In this document: positions 16,661 to 25,378 of the stretch, piece after piece
Position numbering within the stretch: the first letter of the stretch is position 1
Layout of the letters: each line of letters begins with the position of its first letter
NCBI GenBank assembly: GCA_023230525.1
Contig: JALNXE010000008.1
Span: forward strand, 10,310 to 74,309
From: Desulfobulbaceae bacterium
Lineage (GTDB): Bacteria; Desulfobacterota; Desulfobulbia; Desulfobulbales; SURF-16
Direction of reading: 5' to 3'
DNA: 64,000 bases
Program-made: the position numbers and the translations under genes
Notes under the pieces: generated by a model
Database searches by the model: none
What the model was told of the DNA's origin: nothing
Seen by the model: only the letters and a program-made list of their open reading frames with translations

Positions 16661-17662
16661 ATGACCTATCTCCTCGCCGCCGACATCGGCGGCACCAAGA
16701 CGGATGTGGCAATCTTTGCCGCTGATCAAGGTTTAAGCCGTCCCATGCACCAGGCTACCCTGGCAAGCCGGGATTATGCATCCTTTGCGCAACTGCTTAC
16801 AGTCTTTTTGCAGAGGGTGAAGCTGCAGCCGGATCGCGCCTGTTTCGGGGTGGCCGGCCCGGTATTAAACAACCGGGTCAAACTGACCAATCTCCCCTGG
16901 GAGATAGCCGGCAGGGATATTGCCGGGCAGTTTGCCCTGGCCAGGGTTGACATTATCAACGACCTGGTGGCTGTGGCCAGCTCCATTCCGCATTTGACGG
17001 ATAATGACCTGCTTGTTCTGCAGCACGGTACCCGGCAGGACAAGGGGGCGCTGGGGGTGGTGGCGCCGGGCACCGGGCTGGGCATCGCCTTCTGTATCTG
17101 GGCTGGCAGCGGTTATCTGGCCTGCCCTTCCGAAGGGGGACATGCGGGGTTTCCCCCTGCTGATCCTGACGAGCTGGAATTGCTTGGTTTCCTGCTCGAT
17201 CATGGCATTGAGCCGAGCTTTGAATCGCTCTGTTCCGGCTCGGGGCTGCCCAATATTTATCGATTTCTGATTGACACCGGCGGGTTTGCCGAAGCTGACT
17301 GGCTGCGGGCGGAACTGGCCGCAGCCGTTGATCCCACCCCGGTGATTGTGCGGGCGGCGCTGGGGCCGGGGAAAAGATGCCCGGTCTGCACTGAGACCCT
17401 GCGTCTTTTTACCGGGATCCTGGCCGGGGCCTGCGGCCATCTGGCGGTGACCGTGCTGGCCACCGGCGGCATCTATATCGGCGGCGGCATCCCCCCGAGA
17501 ATTCTCCCCCTGCTGCAGCAAAAGGATTTCATCAATCGTTTTACCGGCAAGGGGAAGATGTCCGGTTTGCTGGCGGCTATTCCCGTCTCGGTCATTATCA
17601 ACCCCAAGGCCGCCCTGATCGGCACCGCGGCGTATGGTTTACGCACAGATGACAGTCAATAG
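16661..17662 (+). CDS. glk: Glucokinase (Glk family)
   Basis: Phosphorylates glucose to glucose 6-phosphate with ATP, in the cytoplasm. Its 333 residues fit the bacterial Glk family. Phosphate-1 motif LLAADIGGTKTDVAIF is at residues 4-19. FGVAGPV and KLTNLPWEI are glucose-site blocks, GVVAPGTGLGIAF is the phosphate-2 motif, PSEGGHAGFPP carries the conserved catalytic-site His/Glu region, and ATGGIYIGGGIPPR is the adenosine region. It lies after the glucan hydrolase, so the product of one is the substrate of the other. Its 3' end overlaps the next gene. Confidence 0.95.
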   Translation: MTYLLAADIGGTKTDVAIFAADQGLSRPMHQATLASRDYASFAQLLTVFLQRVKLQPDRACFGVAGPVLNNRVKLTNLPWEIAGRDIAGQFALARVDIINDLVAVASSIPHLTDNDLLVLQHGTRQDKGALGVVAPGTGLGIAFCIWAGSGYLACPSEGGHAGFPPADPDELELLGFLLDHGIEPSFESLCSGSGLPNIYRFLIDTGGFAEADWLRAELAAAVDPTPVIVRAALGPGKRCPVCTETLRLFTGILAGACGHLAVTVLATGGIYIGGGIPPRILPLLQQKDFINRFTGKGKMSGLLAAIPVSVIINPKAALIGTAAYGLRTDDSQ

Positions 17663-18362
17663 GGAGTTTGCCAAAAAAGCGGCCATTGTCGGGCTGATTA
17701 TCGGCTGCCTTGCCGCCTTCCAATATCTGGGGCTGGGGCGGTATCTGTCCCTCGACTATCTGAAGCAGTCCCAGGAGCGCTTTGCCGGGCTGTATGGGGC
17801 AAGGCCCTTGGCAGTCATTGCCTCCTACATGCTGATCTACATTGCCGTGACGGCCCTTTCCCTGCCCGGGGCGGTGATCATGACCCTGGCCGGCGGGGCG
17901 CTGTTCGGCCTGGCGGTGGGCACGGTGGTCATCTCCTTTGCCAGCACCATCGGGGCAACGCTGGCCTGTCTGGTGTCCCGTTTTCTGCTGCGGGACTGGG
18001 TGCAGAAGAAATTCGGCGAGCGGCTGGCGCCGATCGACAAAGGCATTGAACGGGAGGGCGGCTTCTACCTCTTCACCATGCGGCTGGTGCCGGCCTTTCC
18101 CTTTTTTCTCATCAATCTGGCCATGGGGATCACCAGGATCCCGATTTTTCAGTATTACTGGGTGTCGCAGATCGGCATGCTGCCCGGCACCATTGTCTAT
18201 GTCAATGCCGGCAAGGAACTGGCCAAAATTGACTCCGCATCCGGCATTCTCTCGCCCAGCCTGCTGGTCTCTTTTGCCCTGCTGGGGCTGTTTCCGCTGA
18301 CCGTAAAAAAGATCATGGCTGCGGTGAACAGAAGAAAAGGGGGGAACCATGACGAAATTTGA
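17649..18362 (+). CDS. TVP38/TMEM64 (DedA-like, VTT domain) membrane protein
   Basis: Integral inner-membrane protein of about 237 residues with the VTT/SNARE-associated domain. Segments near residues 10-30, 58-80 and 85-110, then FTMRLVPAFPFFLINLAMGI and a C-terminal span, match the family; the GGALFG and R-x-x-P-x-F-P motifs are typical. Members act as lipid scramblases or in undecaprenyl-phosphate recycling, but the role of this clade is not established. The start is uncertain: ATG 17649 or ATG 17634, neither with a good ribosome site, both overlapping glk. It overlaps the flavoprotein gene by 14 bp, and in other genomes the two are fused into one bifunctional protein, so they probably work together. 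Confidence 0.88.
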   Translation: MTVNREFAKKAAIVGLIIGCLAAFQYLGLGRYLSLDYLKQSQERFAGLYGARPLAVIASYMLIYIAVTALSLPGAVIMTLAGGALFGLAVGTVVISFASTIGATLACLVSRFLLRDWVQKKFGERLAPIDKGIEREGGFYLFTMRLVPAFPFFLINLAMGITRIPIFQYYWVSQIGMLPGTIVYVNAGKELAKIDSASGILSPSLLVSFALLGLFPLTVKKIMAAVNRRKGGNHDEI

Positions 18363-19836
18363 TTTTGATATCGGGGTCATCGGCGGCGGCGCCGCGGGGC
18401 TTACCGTCACCGCCGGGGCGGCCCAGCTCGGGGCGAAAACCCTGCTGGTGGAAAAAGATCCGCAACTGGGCGGCGACTGTCTCCACTTCGGCTGTGTGCC
18501 GAGTAAAACCCTCATCCGTTCGGCCCAGGTCTACCAGACCATGAAAAGGGCGGCACACTACGGCCTGCCGGAGATCACGGTGCAGCCGGTTGATTTTGTC
18601 CGGGTGCGGGACAGGATCAGGTCGGTCATCGCCACCATTCAGCGGCACGACTCGGTGGAACGCTTCTGCAGGCTGGGGGCGAAGGTGGAGTTCGGCGCAC
18701 CCCGCTTTATCGACGAGCATAGCGTATCATTAAACGGCAGGAATTATTCGGCCAGGGCATGGGTCATTGCCACCGGCTCTTCGCCGGCCCCGGCCCCCAT
18801 CCCCGGCCTTGAGGCCACGCCATTTCTGACCAATCGGGAAATTTTTTACCTCGACCGGCTGCCCGCGACCATGGCGGTCTTCGGCGCCGGCCCCATTGCC
18901 ATTGAAATGGCCCAGGCCTTCAACCGGCTGGGCACCAGAGTGTTCGTCATCCAGCGCAGCGGCCAGATCCTCAGCAAAGAGGACCAGGACATGGCGGACC
19001 TGGTCATGCAGGTCATGGCCGAGGAGGGAGTGACATTTTATCTCAACACCAGGGTGCTCGGCGTGCGTGATCTGGGCACCGCTAAAGAGGTGAGGCTTAC
19101 CGACGCCGGGGGCGGGGAGGTGGTCCTCCAGGTTGATGCCCTGCTGGTGGCCCTGGGAAGAGCCGCCAATGTGGAAGGCCTTGGCCTGGCGGACATCGGC
19201 ATTATTTTTGATAAAAAGGGCATTGCCGTGGATAACCGGCTGCGCACCAATCACCGGCATATCTATGCGCCGGGTGACATCAACGGCAGCTTCCAGTTCA
19301 CCCATGCGGCCGGCTATGAAGGCGGTATCGTGGTCAGCAACGCCATCTTTCATCTGCCCCGCCGGGCTGATTACACCTGGATGCCCTGGTGCACCTACAG
19401 CGATCCGGAGCTTGCCTCCATCGGCATGAATGAGAAGGCGGCCAGGGCCGCGGGCATCGATTACCAGGTGTGGAGCGAGGAATTTGCAGCCAACGACCGC
19501 AGCCTGGCCGAGGGTGAACGGGTCGGCCGCATTAAGATGATCCTTGATGACAAGGAAAAACCCATCGGCGTGCAGATCTGCGGCCCCCATGCCGGCGAGT
19601 TGATCAGCGAATGGGTGGCCATTCTAAACGGCAAGATGAAACTCAGCACCCTGGCCGGTGCCGTACATCCCTATCCGACCCTGGCCGAGATCAATAAAAG
19701 GGTTGCCGGCAATTATTTTTCCCCCAAGATCTTTTCCGAAACCGTGAAAAAAGGGCTCAGGCTTTTTTTCCAGCTCAAGGGTTCGGCCGGTGATCCGTGT
19801 TCGGATTTGCCATTCAATGATATTTATGGTAAGTAA
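18349..19836 (+). CDS. Mercuric-reductase-like FAD-dependent disulfide oxidoreductase
   Basis: Flavoprotein of 495 residues from the dihydrolipoamide dehydrogenase/mercuric reductase superfamily. FAD motif GVIGGGAAGL (about residues 9-18), redox-active disulfide in GDCLHFGCVPSKTL, NAD(P)H motif AVFGAGPIAIEMAQ, second FAD motif HIYAPGDINGSFQFTH and dimer-interface motif HPYPTLAEINKRV. It lacks the N-terminal HMA domain and the vicinal C-terminal Cys pair of true MerA, and there is no mer gene nearby, so mercury reduction is unlikely. Members encoded beside TVP38 proteins are annotated only generally; they may pass electrons to a membrane component (inference). It overlaps the TVP38 gene. Confidence 0.9.
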   Translation: MTKFDFDIGVIGGGAAGLTVTAGAAQLGAKTLLVEKDPQLGGDCLHFGCVPSKTLIRSAQVYQTMKRAAHYGLPEITVQPVDFVRVRDRIRSVIATIQRHDSVERFCRLGAKVEFGAPRFIDEHSVSLNGRNYSARAWVIATGSSPAPAPIPGLEATPFLTNREIFYLDRLPATMAVFGAGPIAIEMAQAFNRLGTRVFVIQRSGQILSKEDQDMADLVMQVMAEEGVTFYLNTRVLGVRDLGTAKEVRLTDAGGGEVVLQVDALLVALGRAANVEGLGLADIGIIFDKKGIAVDNRLRTNHRHIYAPGDINGSFQFTHAAGYEGGIVVSNAIFHLPRRADYTWMPWCTYSDPELASIGMNEKAARAAGIDYQVWSEEFAANDRSLAEGERVGRIKMILDDKEKPIGVQICGPHAGELISEWVAILNGKMKLSTLAGAVHPYPTLAEINKRVAGNYFSPKIFSETVKKGLRLFFQLKGSAGDPCSDLPFNDIYGK

Positions 19837-20028
19837 TTAATTTTTTTCATGTCTGTGACCGCTCGCAATAAAGATGTCATGTTCAACGCACATGGAGTGG
19901 GACATTGCGATCGATGATGCTGTTTTTGCCCGGGGCCTTTTTTGCTCATTCTCAGAGCAGGAAAATGTGGTAATTCTTTTAGGTCTTCCCAATCGCCAGG
20001 TAAACCACACTCCTCTGGACAGGGTATT

Positions 20029-20075
20029 GCGCGAAGAGGCAGGTGCTGTTCCGCCCTCTTCGTGCAGCCTTTTTT
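20029..20075 (+). terminator. Intrinsic terminator before the polysaccharide locus
   Basis: Stem of 11 pairs, 20029-20039 with 20055-20065, with core CGAAGAGG/CCTCTTCG and one G-T pair, and a 15-base loop. Four bases later comes a run of six T (20070-20075). It would end transcripts coming from the glk/flavoprotein side and insulate the next promoter. Confidence 0.7.
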
Positions 20076-20077
20076 AA

Positions 20078-20105
20078 TTGACACCCGCTGAATATATCAT
20101 ATATA
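20078..20105 (+). promoter_or_regulatory. Candidate promoter of the polysaccharide operon
   Basis: Perfect -35 box TTGACA at 20078-20083, then TATATA at 20100-20105 with a 16 bp spacer (TATACA at 18 bp is an alternative). It directly follows the terminator T-run. The predicted transcript starts near 20112 and has a leader of about 450 nt before the first gene at 20560. Confidence 0.55.
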
Positions 20106-20139
20106 CAGGTCAACGGATGAGCAGGTTGCATCCTCCTAA

Positions 20140-20153
20140 GGACGGTAGTATGC
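20140..20153 (+). promoter_or_regulatory. ops/JUMPStart-like element in the operon leader
   Basis: GGACGGTAGTATGC in the leader, about 30-40 nt after the predicted transcription start. The enterobacterial ops element recognised by RfaH is GGCGGTAGCGTGC; the CGGTAG core and T-G spacing are shared, with three or four mismatches elsewhere. Such elements precede long polysaccharide operons and recruit a NusG paralogue to prevent early termination. No rfaH-like gene is in this window, so this is a candidate only. Confidence 0.4.
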
Positions 20154-20559
20154 CAGGGTGTCGCCCATCTTACAGAATTTATATTTTTGATGGAGTTACG
20201 CGGCCTTCAGTCGTGCATGGACGGATTGTAATGCAGGTGCGGGAAAACCGATAACCTGCGCTGCAACGGCCAACGGCTGGCAGTATCCCCCTGTAATATC
20301 AATACCCTGATGTCGGCGTCTGCTGATCAAATGAACTTAATATTATGACCATTTCCAAAACCCACCCCTGCCGGGGAAAAATCAAACGTTTGCACCGGGG
20401 GCAACTGCCGGGATTGCAGAGAGCAGAGCCGGGGGATGGTGATCTTGCCTTGATACCGGCTGATATCTGTGTCCTTTGTGTGGATCAATACGTATTCAAG
20501 AAGATTTGTTTCAGGCCTTTCGCCGCAAGCAGATTCGCAGACAATCGGTACATTTGACA

Positions 20560-22704
20560 GTGAAACAGGTGTTGATCAAAGGCGGCTCTGCCGTGGTCGA
20601 AGAGGTGCCGGCGCCAACGGTCAGTCCCAAGAACGTGTTGGTGGCGCTCGCGCATTCCTGTGTCAGTGTTGGTACCGAGATGACAGGGCTGAAAATGTCG
20701 GGAATGCCTCTTTACCGCCGTGCATTGAAACAACCAGAGAACGTGAAACGGGTGTTGGAGATGATGCGCGACCAGGGCGTCAGACGAACGCTCGACCGTG
20801 TTCGCGGCAAGCTTTCGGCGGGCAGCGCCACCGGCTATTCTGCCGCCGGGCAAGTGCTCGCAGTTGGCAGCGAAGTTGTCGGTTTTGCGGCGGGTGATCT
20901 TGTCGCCTGCGCCGGCGCAGGCATCGCCAATCATGCCGAAGTCATCGATGTACCTGTCAACCTGGCGGTTAAAATTCCCAAGGGATTGTCAACGGAGGAT
21001 GCTTCCACCGTCACCCTCGGTGCTATTGCCATGCAAGGCTTGCGCAGGACCGCCCCGACCCTCGGCGAAACCATTGCCGTCGTTGGTCTGGGTATCCTTG
21101 GCCAGCTGATGGTTCAGCTTCTGAAAGCCAATGGTTGCCGGGTGATTGGCACAGACTTGGATGCTCACCGGGTACAGATGGCTCTCGCGAATGGGATGGA
21201 TTACGGCATTGATGCCCGTAATGAGAGATTTGTCGAACGGGTTCTCAAGCTGACAGATGATTTCGGTGCGGACGCAACGGTTATCACCGCGGCCACAGCA
21301 AGTGACGAGGTTGTGAGCCAGGCTGCCCAGGCTACCCGCAAGAAGGGACGAGTTGTCCTGGTCGGTGATGTAGGTCTTGGCCTCAAGAGGTCCGATTTCT
21401 ACGCCAAGGAACTGGATTTTCTCATCTCCACCTCCTATGGTCCCGGCCGTTATGACCCGGTTTATGAGGAAGGTGGCCACGACTATCCGCTACCCTATGT
21501 CCGCTGGACAGAAAATCGCAATATGGAGGCGTATCTCCGGATGCTGGCGGATGGGCGGTTGACTCTGGAGCGCTTTACCCGGGAAAGCTATCCGGTGGAT
21601 CAGGCCGGTGAAGCTTATGCTCGGCTGAATGAAGAAGGCGAGAAGCCATTGCTTGTCTTCCTGGCTTACCCGGAGCGTGAAGGGCGTGATAAACGTCTGG
21701 TCAGCCTCAAACCCGCCTGCCGTGCCGGAAAAGGCATGATCCGTGTGGCCCTGGCCGGAGCCAGCAGCTTTGCCCAAGGTGTGCATTTGCCAAACATGTT
21801 CAAACTGCGCGATCGCTTCCGACTTCGCTCCGTGATGAGCCGGACAGGGGCCAATGCCAAGGCTGTGGCCAGTCAGTACAAGGCTGAGTATATTACCACA
21901 GACTATGAAGAGATTCTTGCCGACTCCGATATCGATCTGGTATTGATTGCCACTCGCCACAACCTCCATGGTCCCATGGTGTTGCAAGCCCTGGAAGCGG
22001 GCAAGCATGTGTTCGTGGAAAAACCGCTGGCTGTCAATGAGCAGGAGTTGGCGAAGATCAGCGAATTCTACTGCCGTCATCCAGATGGCCCGGTGCTGAT
22101 GACCGGTTTCAACCGCAGATTCTCGCCGGCGATATGCCGAGCAGCCGAAATTCTATCCTCCCGAACAACCCCGATAGTTGCCAACTACCGAATGAATGCC
22201 GGGTATATTTCTTTAAGTCATTGGGTGCATACCGAAGAAGGGGCAGGCCGCAATATAGGCGAGGCGTGCCATATATACGATTTATTTAACTATTTTACCA
22301 ATGCTGAAGCAGTCGAGATCCATGCCGCCTCCATTGCGCCATCGTCCAGGCAATGGGCTCGTAATGACAATTTCGTCGCCACCGTCAGTTACCAGGACGG
22401 ATCGGTTTGCAGCCTGACCTATACCGCTCTTGGTGACAAGTCACATGCCAAGGAGCGGATGGATATCTATGCCGACGGGAAAGTCATCTCCCTGGATGAC
22501 TACACAAATCTGGTCTGTGCCGGCGGCAACCACAAGGGCTGGAGTGCTTCCAGCACGCAAAAGGGGCATATGGAAGAACTTAAGGCCCTGGCCGACTGTC
22601 TTCATGACGAAGGCAAGTGGCCGATATCCCTGGAACATCAACTCCAGGCCACAGCCATCAGCTTTGAGGTGGAACGGCAAATCCAGTCACGGGGTGAAAA
22701 ATGA
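20560..22704 (+). CDS. Bi-domain oxidoreductase (MDR dehydrogenase + Gfo/Idh/MocA), copy 1
   Basis: Cytoplasmic oxidoreductase of 714 residues made of two NAD(P)-dependent halves. Residues 1-370 are a zinc-type alcohol dehydrogenase (MDR) domain with SVGTEMTG, TGYSAAGQVL, HAEVIDVP, and the Rossmann motif VVGLGILGQLMVQLL. Residues about 395-714 are a Gfo/Idh/MocA domain with VALAGASSFAQGVHL, IATRHNLHGPMVLQAL, the EKPLAV motif holding the catalytic Lys, and GFNRRFSP. Fusions of this kind occur in polysaccharide loci; the substrate, presumably an NDP-sugar, is unknown. The frame opens at 20476, but homology to the other two copies starts at GTG 20560 (KQVLIKGG). First gene of the polysaccharide operon. 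Confidence 0.88.
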   Translation: MKQVLIKGGSAVVEEVPAPTVSPKNVLVALAHSCVSVGTEMTGLKMSGMPLYRRALKQPENVKRVLEMMRDQGVRRTLDRVRGKLSAGSATGYSAAGQVLAVGSEVVGFAAGDLVACAGAGIANHAEVIDVPVNLAVKIPKGLSTEDASTVTLGAIAMQGLRRTAPTLGETIAVVGLGILGQLMVQLLKANGCRVIGTDLDAHRVQMALANGMDYGIDARNERFVERVLKLTDDFGADATVITAATASDEVVSQAAQATRKKGRVVLVGDVGLGLKRSDFYAKELDFLISTSYGPGRYDPVYEEGGHDYPLPYVRWTENRNMEAYLRMLADGRLTLERFTRESYPVDQAGEAYARLNEEGEKPLLVFLAYPEREGRDKRLVSLKPACRAGKGMIRVALAGASSFAQGVHLPNMFKLRDRFRLRSVMSRTGANAKAVASQYKAEYITTDYEEILADSDIDLVLIATRHNLHGPMVLQALEAGKHVFVEKPLAVNEQELAKISEFYCRHPDGPVLMTGFNRRFSPAICRAAEILSSRTTPIVANYRMNAGYISLSHWVHTEEGAGRNIGEACHIYDLFNYFTNAEAVEIHAASIAPSSRQWARNDNFVATVSYQDGSVCSLTYTALGDKSHAKERMDIYADGKVISLDDYTNLVCAGGNHKGWSASSTQKGHMEELKALADCLHDEGKWPISLEHQLQATAISFEVERQIQSRGEK

Positions 22705-22735
22705 GGCCGCCGGTAATGAATATCGAGGAAGTGTA

Positions 22736-25378
22736 ATGCGTCAAGTGCTTTGCAATACGGCTGGTGCTGTCGTGGCCCGCATGCCCAGACCCGAGATCGA
22801 TGACCATAGTGTTCTGATCCGCGTCGAATATTCAATGATCAGCGTGGGTACCGAGATTGCCGGACTGCGGCCACCCGACTCGCCGCTCGCCGATGCCGGC
22901 ACGGTGGAAAAGGCCAAAGCCTACACCAGGCTTGCCCATACCTATCTGGGTCTGGCTGTCCGTAATCCGGGCAAGGCTATGCGCCGCGTGTCGCGTATTG
23001 CCCGCGACGTTGCCGCTCGTGCCTTACCCAAGCGCCGGCCGGAGGAAACACCGGTGATCGGCCTCGGGGATGTCCTGTGGAGTAAGTGTAATGCCGTCTC
23101 CGCCGAGCAGGTGGATGGTCGGTTCGAGTTGGTTACCGATCATTCGGAGGCTGCTTATCAGGCGCTCTCTCAGCAGATCGATATTGAGGCCGGTAAGGTA
23201 CCCATCGTTTGTGTCCGGGGTGAGGTGCTGGAGGGCCGGATTGCCCTTGGTCTGCTTAACGAGGCCCAGGACGGTTGGCTTGGCAACCGTAGTTATGAAA
23301 GGGGTAAATTTGAGGATCGCTTGATTTTCAACCCTGGCGATTCTGGGAAAACAGTGCTGGTGATTGCCAATGCCGGCCTCGGCGCACAATCACGCTTGAG
23401 CCTGGAAACAGTCGAGGTGAGCATGGCCTCACCCCTTGAAAATGGCCTTCCCCAAAGTGAGTTGGAGGAGCAAGGCTGGAATGTGGGCTATTCTGCCGCC
23501 GGGGTGGTGATGGCGGTCGGCGCAAAGGTCATGGGTCTGGTACCCGGTGATCGTGTCGCCTGCGGCGGGGCGGGCAAAGCCAACCACGCCGACTACGTGA
23601 GCGTGCCGCGTAATTTGGTGTGCCGGATTCCGGCAGGGTGCAGCGTGCGCCACGCGGCGACCACCACCGTGGGTACCATTGCCCTGCAGGGGGTGCGGCG
23701 GAGTGAGCCGCAGTTGGGCGAGACCTTCTGCGTGCTCGGCCTCGGTTTGCTCGGGCAGCTAACTGTCCAGATGCTGCGGGCCAATGGCTGCAAGGTGATC
23801 GGCCTGGATATCGACCCCGGCCGGGTCGAGCGAGCCAAGGCACTTGGGATGGAGGAGGGCTGTTCCGATACTGAAAAGTACAAGGCACTGGTGCGCGATG
23901 TTACTGGCGGTCGTGGCAGTGATCGGACCATTATCACGGCGGCAACCAAATCCGATGCGGTCATCAATCTGGCGATGGAAGTGACCCGCGCCAAAGGTCG
24001 GGTAGTGATCGTCGGCGATGTTGGCTTGAATGTTCAGCGCGGTCAGTTCTACCGCAAGGAAATCGATCTGGTCATGAGCACTTCCTATGGTGCCGGGCGT
24101 TACGATCGTAACTACGAGGAACTGGGAATTGACTACCCCTTCGCCTATGTCCGCTGGACCCTGAATCGCAATATGCAGGCCTATATGGATCTGATAGCCC
24201 GCGGTCGCCTGGATGTTGAAGCACTGATTGACCGAGTCGTCTCTGTGAACGAGGCGCCGGGCGCCTACAAAGAGCTGACCGAGAGTGAGGAAATGCCGCT
24301 GGGGGTGTTGCTCAGCTTCCCCGCCGACGGCCGAGAACTCGACGATGCTTCCGACAGCCCCCGTATCACCATCCGCGGACATCGCAAACCACTGGAGCGG
24401 GTAATTAACTACGCTCTGGTCGGCGCCGGCGCCTTCGGCATTTCGATGCTTGTGCCGCAGATGGAAAAACGCAAGGACCGCTACTTTCTGCGCGCCGTGG
24501 TGAGTCGCAGCGCGCTCCAGGCCAGTAATTTCGCGCGCGCAAACCAGATTGAAGTGCTCGCTACAGACCTCGACCAGATCCTGCAGGACCCGAGCTTCGA
24601 CATGGTGGTGATCGCCACCCGCCATAACCAGCACGCCGATCAGGTTGTGCGCAGTCTGCAGGCCGGCAAGCACATTTTCGTGGAAAAACCGTTGGCGCTG
24701 ACTTGGGACGAATTGGATCGGATCGTCGAAACCTATCATGGTTTAGAGCAGCAGCCTTTGTTGATGGTCGGCTTCAATCGCCGTTTTTCGCCGGCATTGC
24801 AGAAACTTGGCGAGGTGTTGGCGGATCGCCGTTCGCCGCTGATCATCAACTACCGGCTGAACGGCGGTTATATCCCGACAGAGAGCTGGATACAGAACGA
24901 GCAGGGTGGTGGCCGCAACATTGGTGAGGCCTGTCATATGTATGATGTCTTCCGTTCGCTTGCCAAGGCCCCGCCGGTACAGATCTCCGCGACCTCGATT
25001 GATCCCGGGGTAATGCCGTACCTGCGCAATGATAACTTCTGCGCCACCATCGCCTATCGGGACGGCAGCGTCGGTAATCTGATTTATACGTCTTTGGGCC
25101 CGAAGAAAGGTATGCCAAAAGAACGCATTGAGGTTTTTTGCGACGGTGAGGCCTATGTGGTCGATGATTACAAACGCCTGCTGCGTGCCGGCGACGGCGA
25201 GGTGTTGTGGAGTAGCGACCAGGTGGACAAGGGGCATTTCGAAGAACTGAGTCGCCTGGGTGACGCCATTGCAGCAGGTGGTGATGCGCCCATCTCCTTT
25301 GATGAGATTATCGAGACCACGGCCGTGTCGCTGCATATTGAGGATTTGCTGTTCGGCAGGGAGGCTGTGGATGAGTGA
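22736..25378 (+). CDS. Bi-domain oxidoreductase with inserted beta-sandwich module, copy 2
   Basis: Same architecture as the gene before it but 880 residues long. The extra length is an insert of about 140 residues (about 100-240) in the N-terminal GroES-like part of the MDR domain, between the region after SVGTEIAGL and the block VGYSAAGVVM. The insert contains GRIALGLLN, WLGNRS, KTVLVIANA and LSLETV, which line up with a module repeated in other proteins of this locus. The rest is conventional: Rossmann VLGLGLLGQLTVQML, Gfo/Idh/MocA VGAGAFGISML, IATRHNQHADQVV, EKPLAL and GFNRRFSP. ATG 22736 has GAGGAA six bases upstream. It may bind the glycan whose sugars it modifies (inference). Its end overlaps the next gene by 8 bp. 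Confidence 0.88.
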   Translation: MRQVLCNTAGAVVARMPRPEIDDHSVLIRVEYSMISVGTEIAGLRPPDSPLADAGTVEKAKAYTRLAHTYLGLAVRNPGKAMRRVSRIARDVAARALPKRRPEETPVIGLGDVLWSKCNAVSAEQVDGRFELVTDHSEAAYQALSQQIDIEAGKVPIVCVRGEVLEGRIALGLLNEAQDGWLGNRSYERGKFEDRLIFNPGDSGKTVLVIANAGLGAQSRLSLETVEVSMASPLENGLPQSELEEQGWNVGYSAAGVVMAVGAKVMGLVPGDRVACGGAGKANHADYVSVPRNLVCRIPAGCSVRHAATTTVGTIALQGVRRSEPQLGETFCVLGLGLLGQLTVQMLRANGCKVIGLDIDPGRVERAKALGMEEGCSDTEKYKALVRDVTGGRGSDRTIITAATKSDAVINLAMEVTRAKGRVVIVGDVGLNVQRGQFYRKEIDLVMSTSYGAGRYDRNYEELGIDYPFAYVRWTLNRNMQAYMDLIARGRLDVEALIDRVVSVNEAPGAYKELTESEEMPLGVLLSFPADGRELDDASDSPRITIRGHRKPLERVINYALVGAGAFGISMLVPQMEKRKDRYFLRAVVSRSALQASNFARANQIEVLATDLDQILQDPSFDMVVIATRHNQHADQVVRSLQAGKHIFVEKPLALTWDELDRIVETYHGLEQQPLLMVGFNRRFSPALQKLGEVLADRRSPLIINYRLNGGYIPTESWIQNEQGGGRNIGEACHMYDVFRSLAKAPPVQISATSIDPGVMPYLRNDNFCATIAYRDGSVGNLIYTSLGPKKGMPKERIEVFCDGEAYVVDDYKRLLRAGDGEVLWSSDQVDKGHFEELSRLGDAIAAGGDAPISFDEIIETTAVSLHIEDLLFGREAVDE

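Larger units (their letters stand above)
19837..20559. other. Gene-free boundary between metabolic and polysaccharide loci
   Basis: About 720 bp with no supported gene. It holds an intrinsic terminator (20029-20075), a promoter directly after it (20078-20105) and an ops-like element (20140-20153), listed separately. Short open frames at 19874-20077 and 20345-20557 have no recognisable product or ribosome site. The remainder would be the long leader of the polysaccharide operon. Confidence 0.6.

Noticed and set aside
18349..19836. Mercury resistance (merA)
   Set aside because: No HMA domain, no C-terminal vicinal cysteines and no mer genes nearby; the paired TVP38 gene points to another role.
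19874..20077. Possible 67-residue ORF after the flavoprotein gene
   Set aside because: No ribosome site, no recognisable sequence, and it runs through the terminator stem-loop.
20196..20336. Minus-strand open segment of about 47 codons ending ...HARLKAA, faintly like the C-terminus of ketopantoate reductase
   Set aside because: Bounded by stops on both sides, too short and without supporting motifs; at best a decayed remnant.
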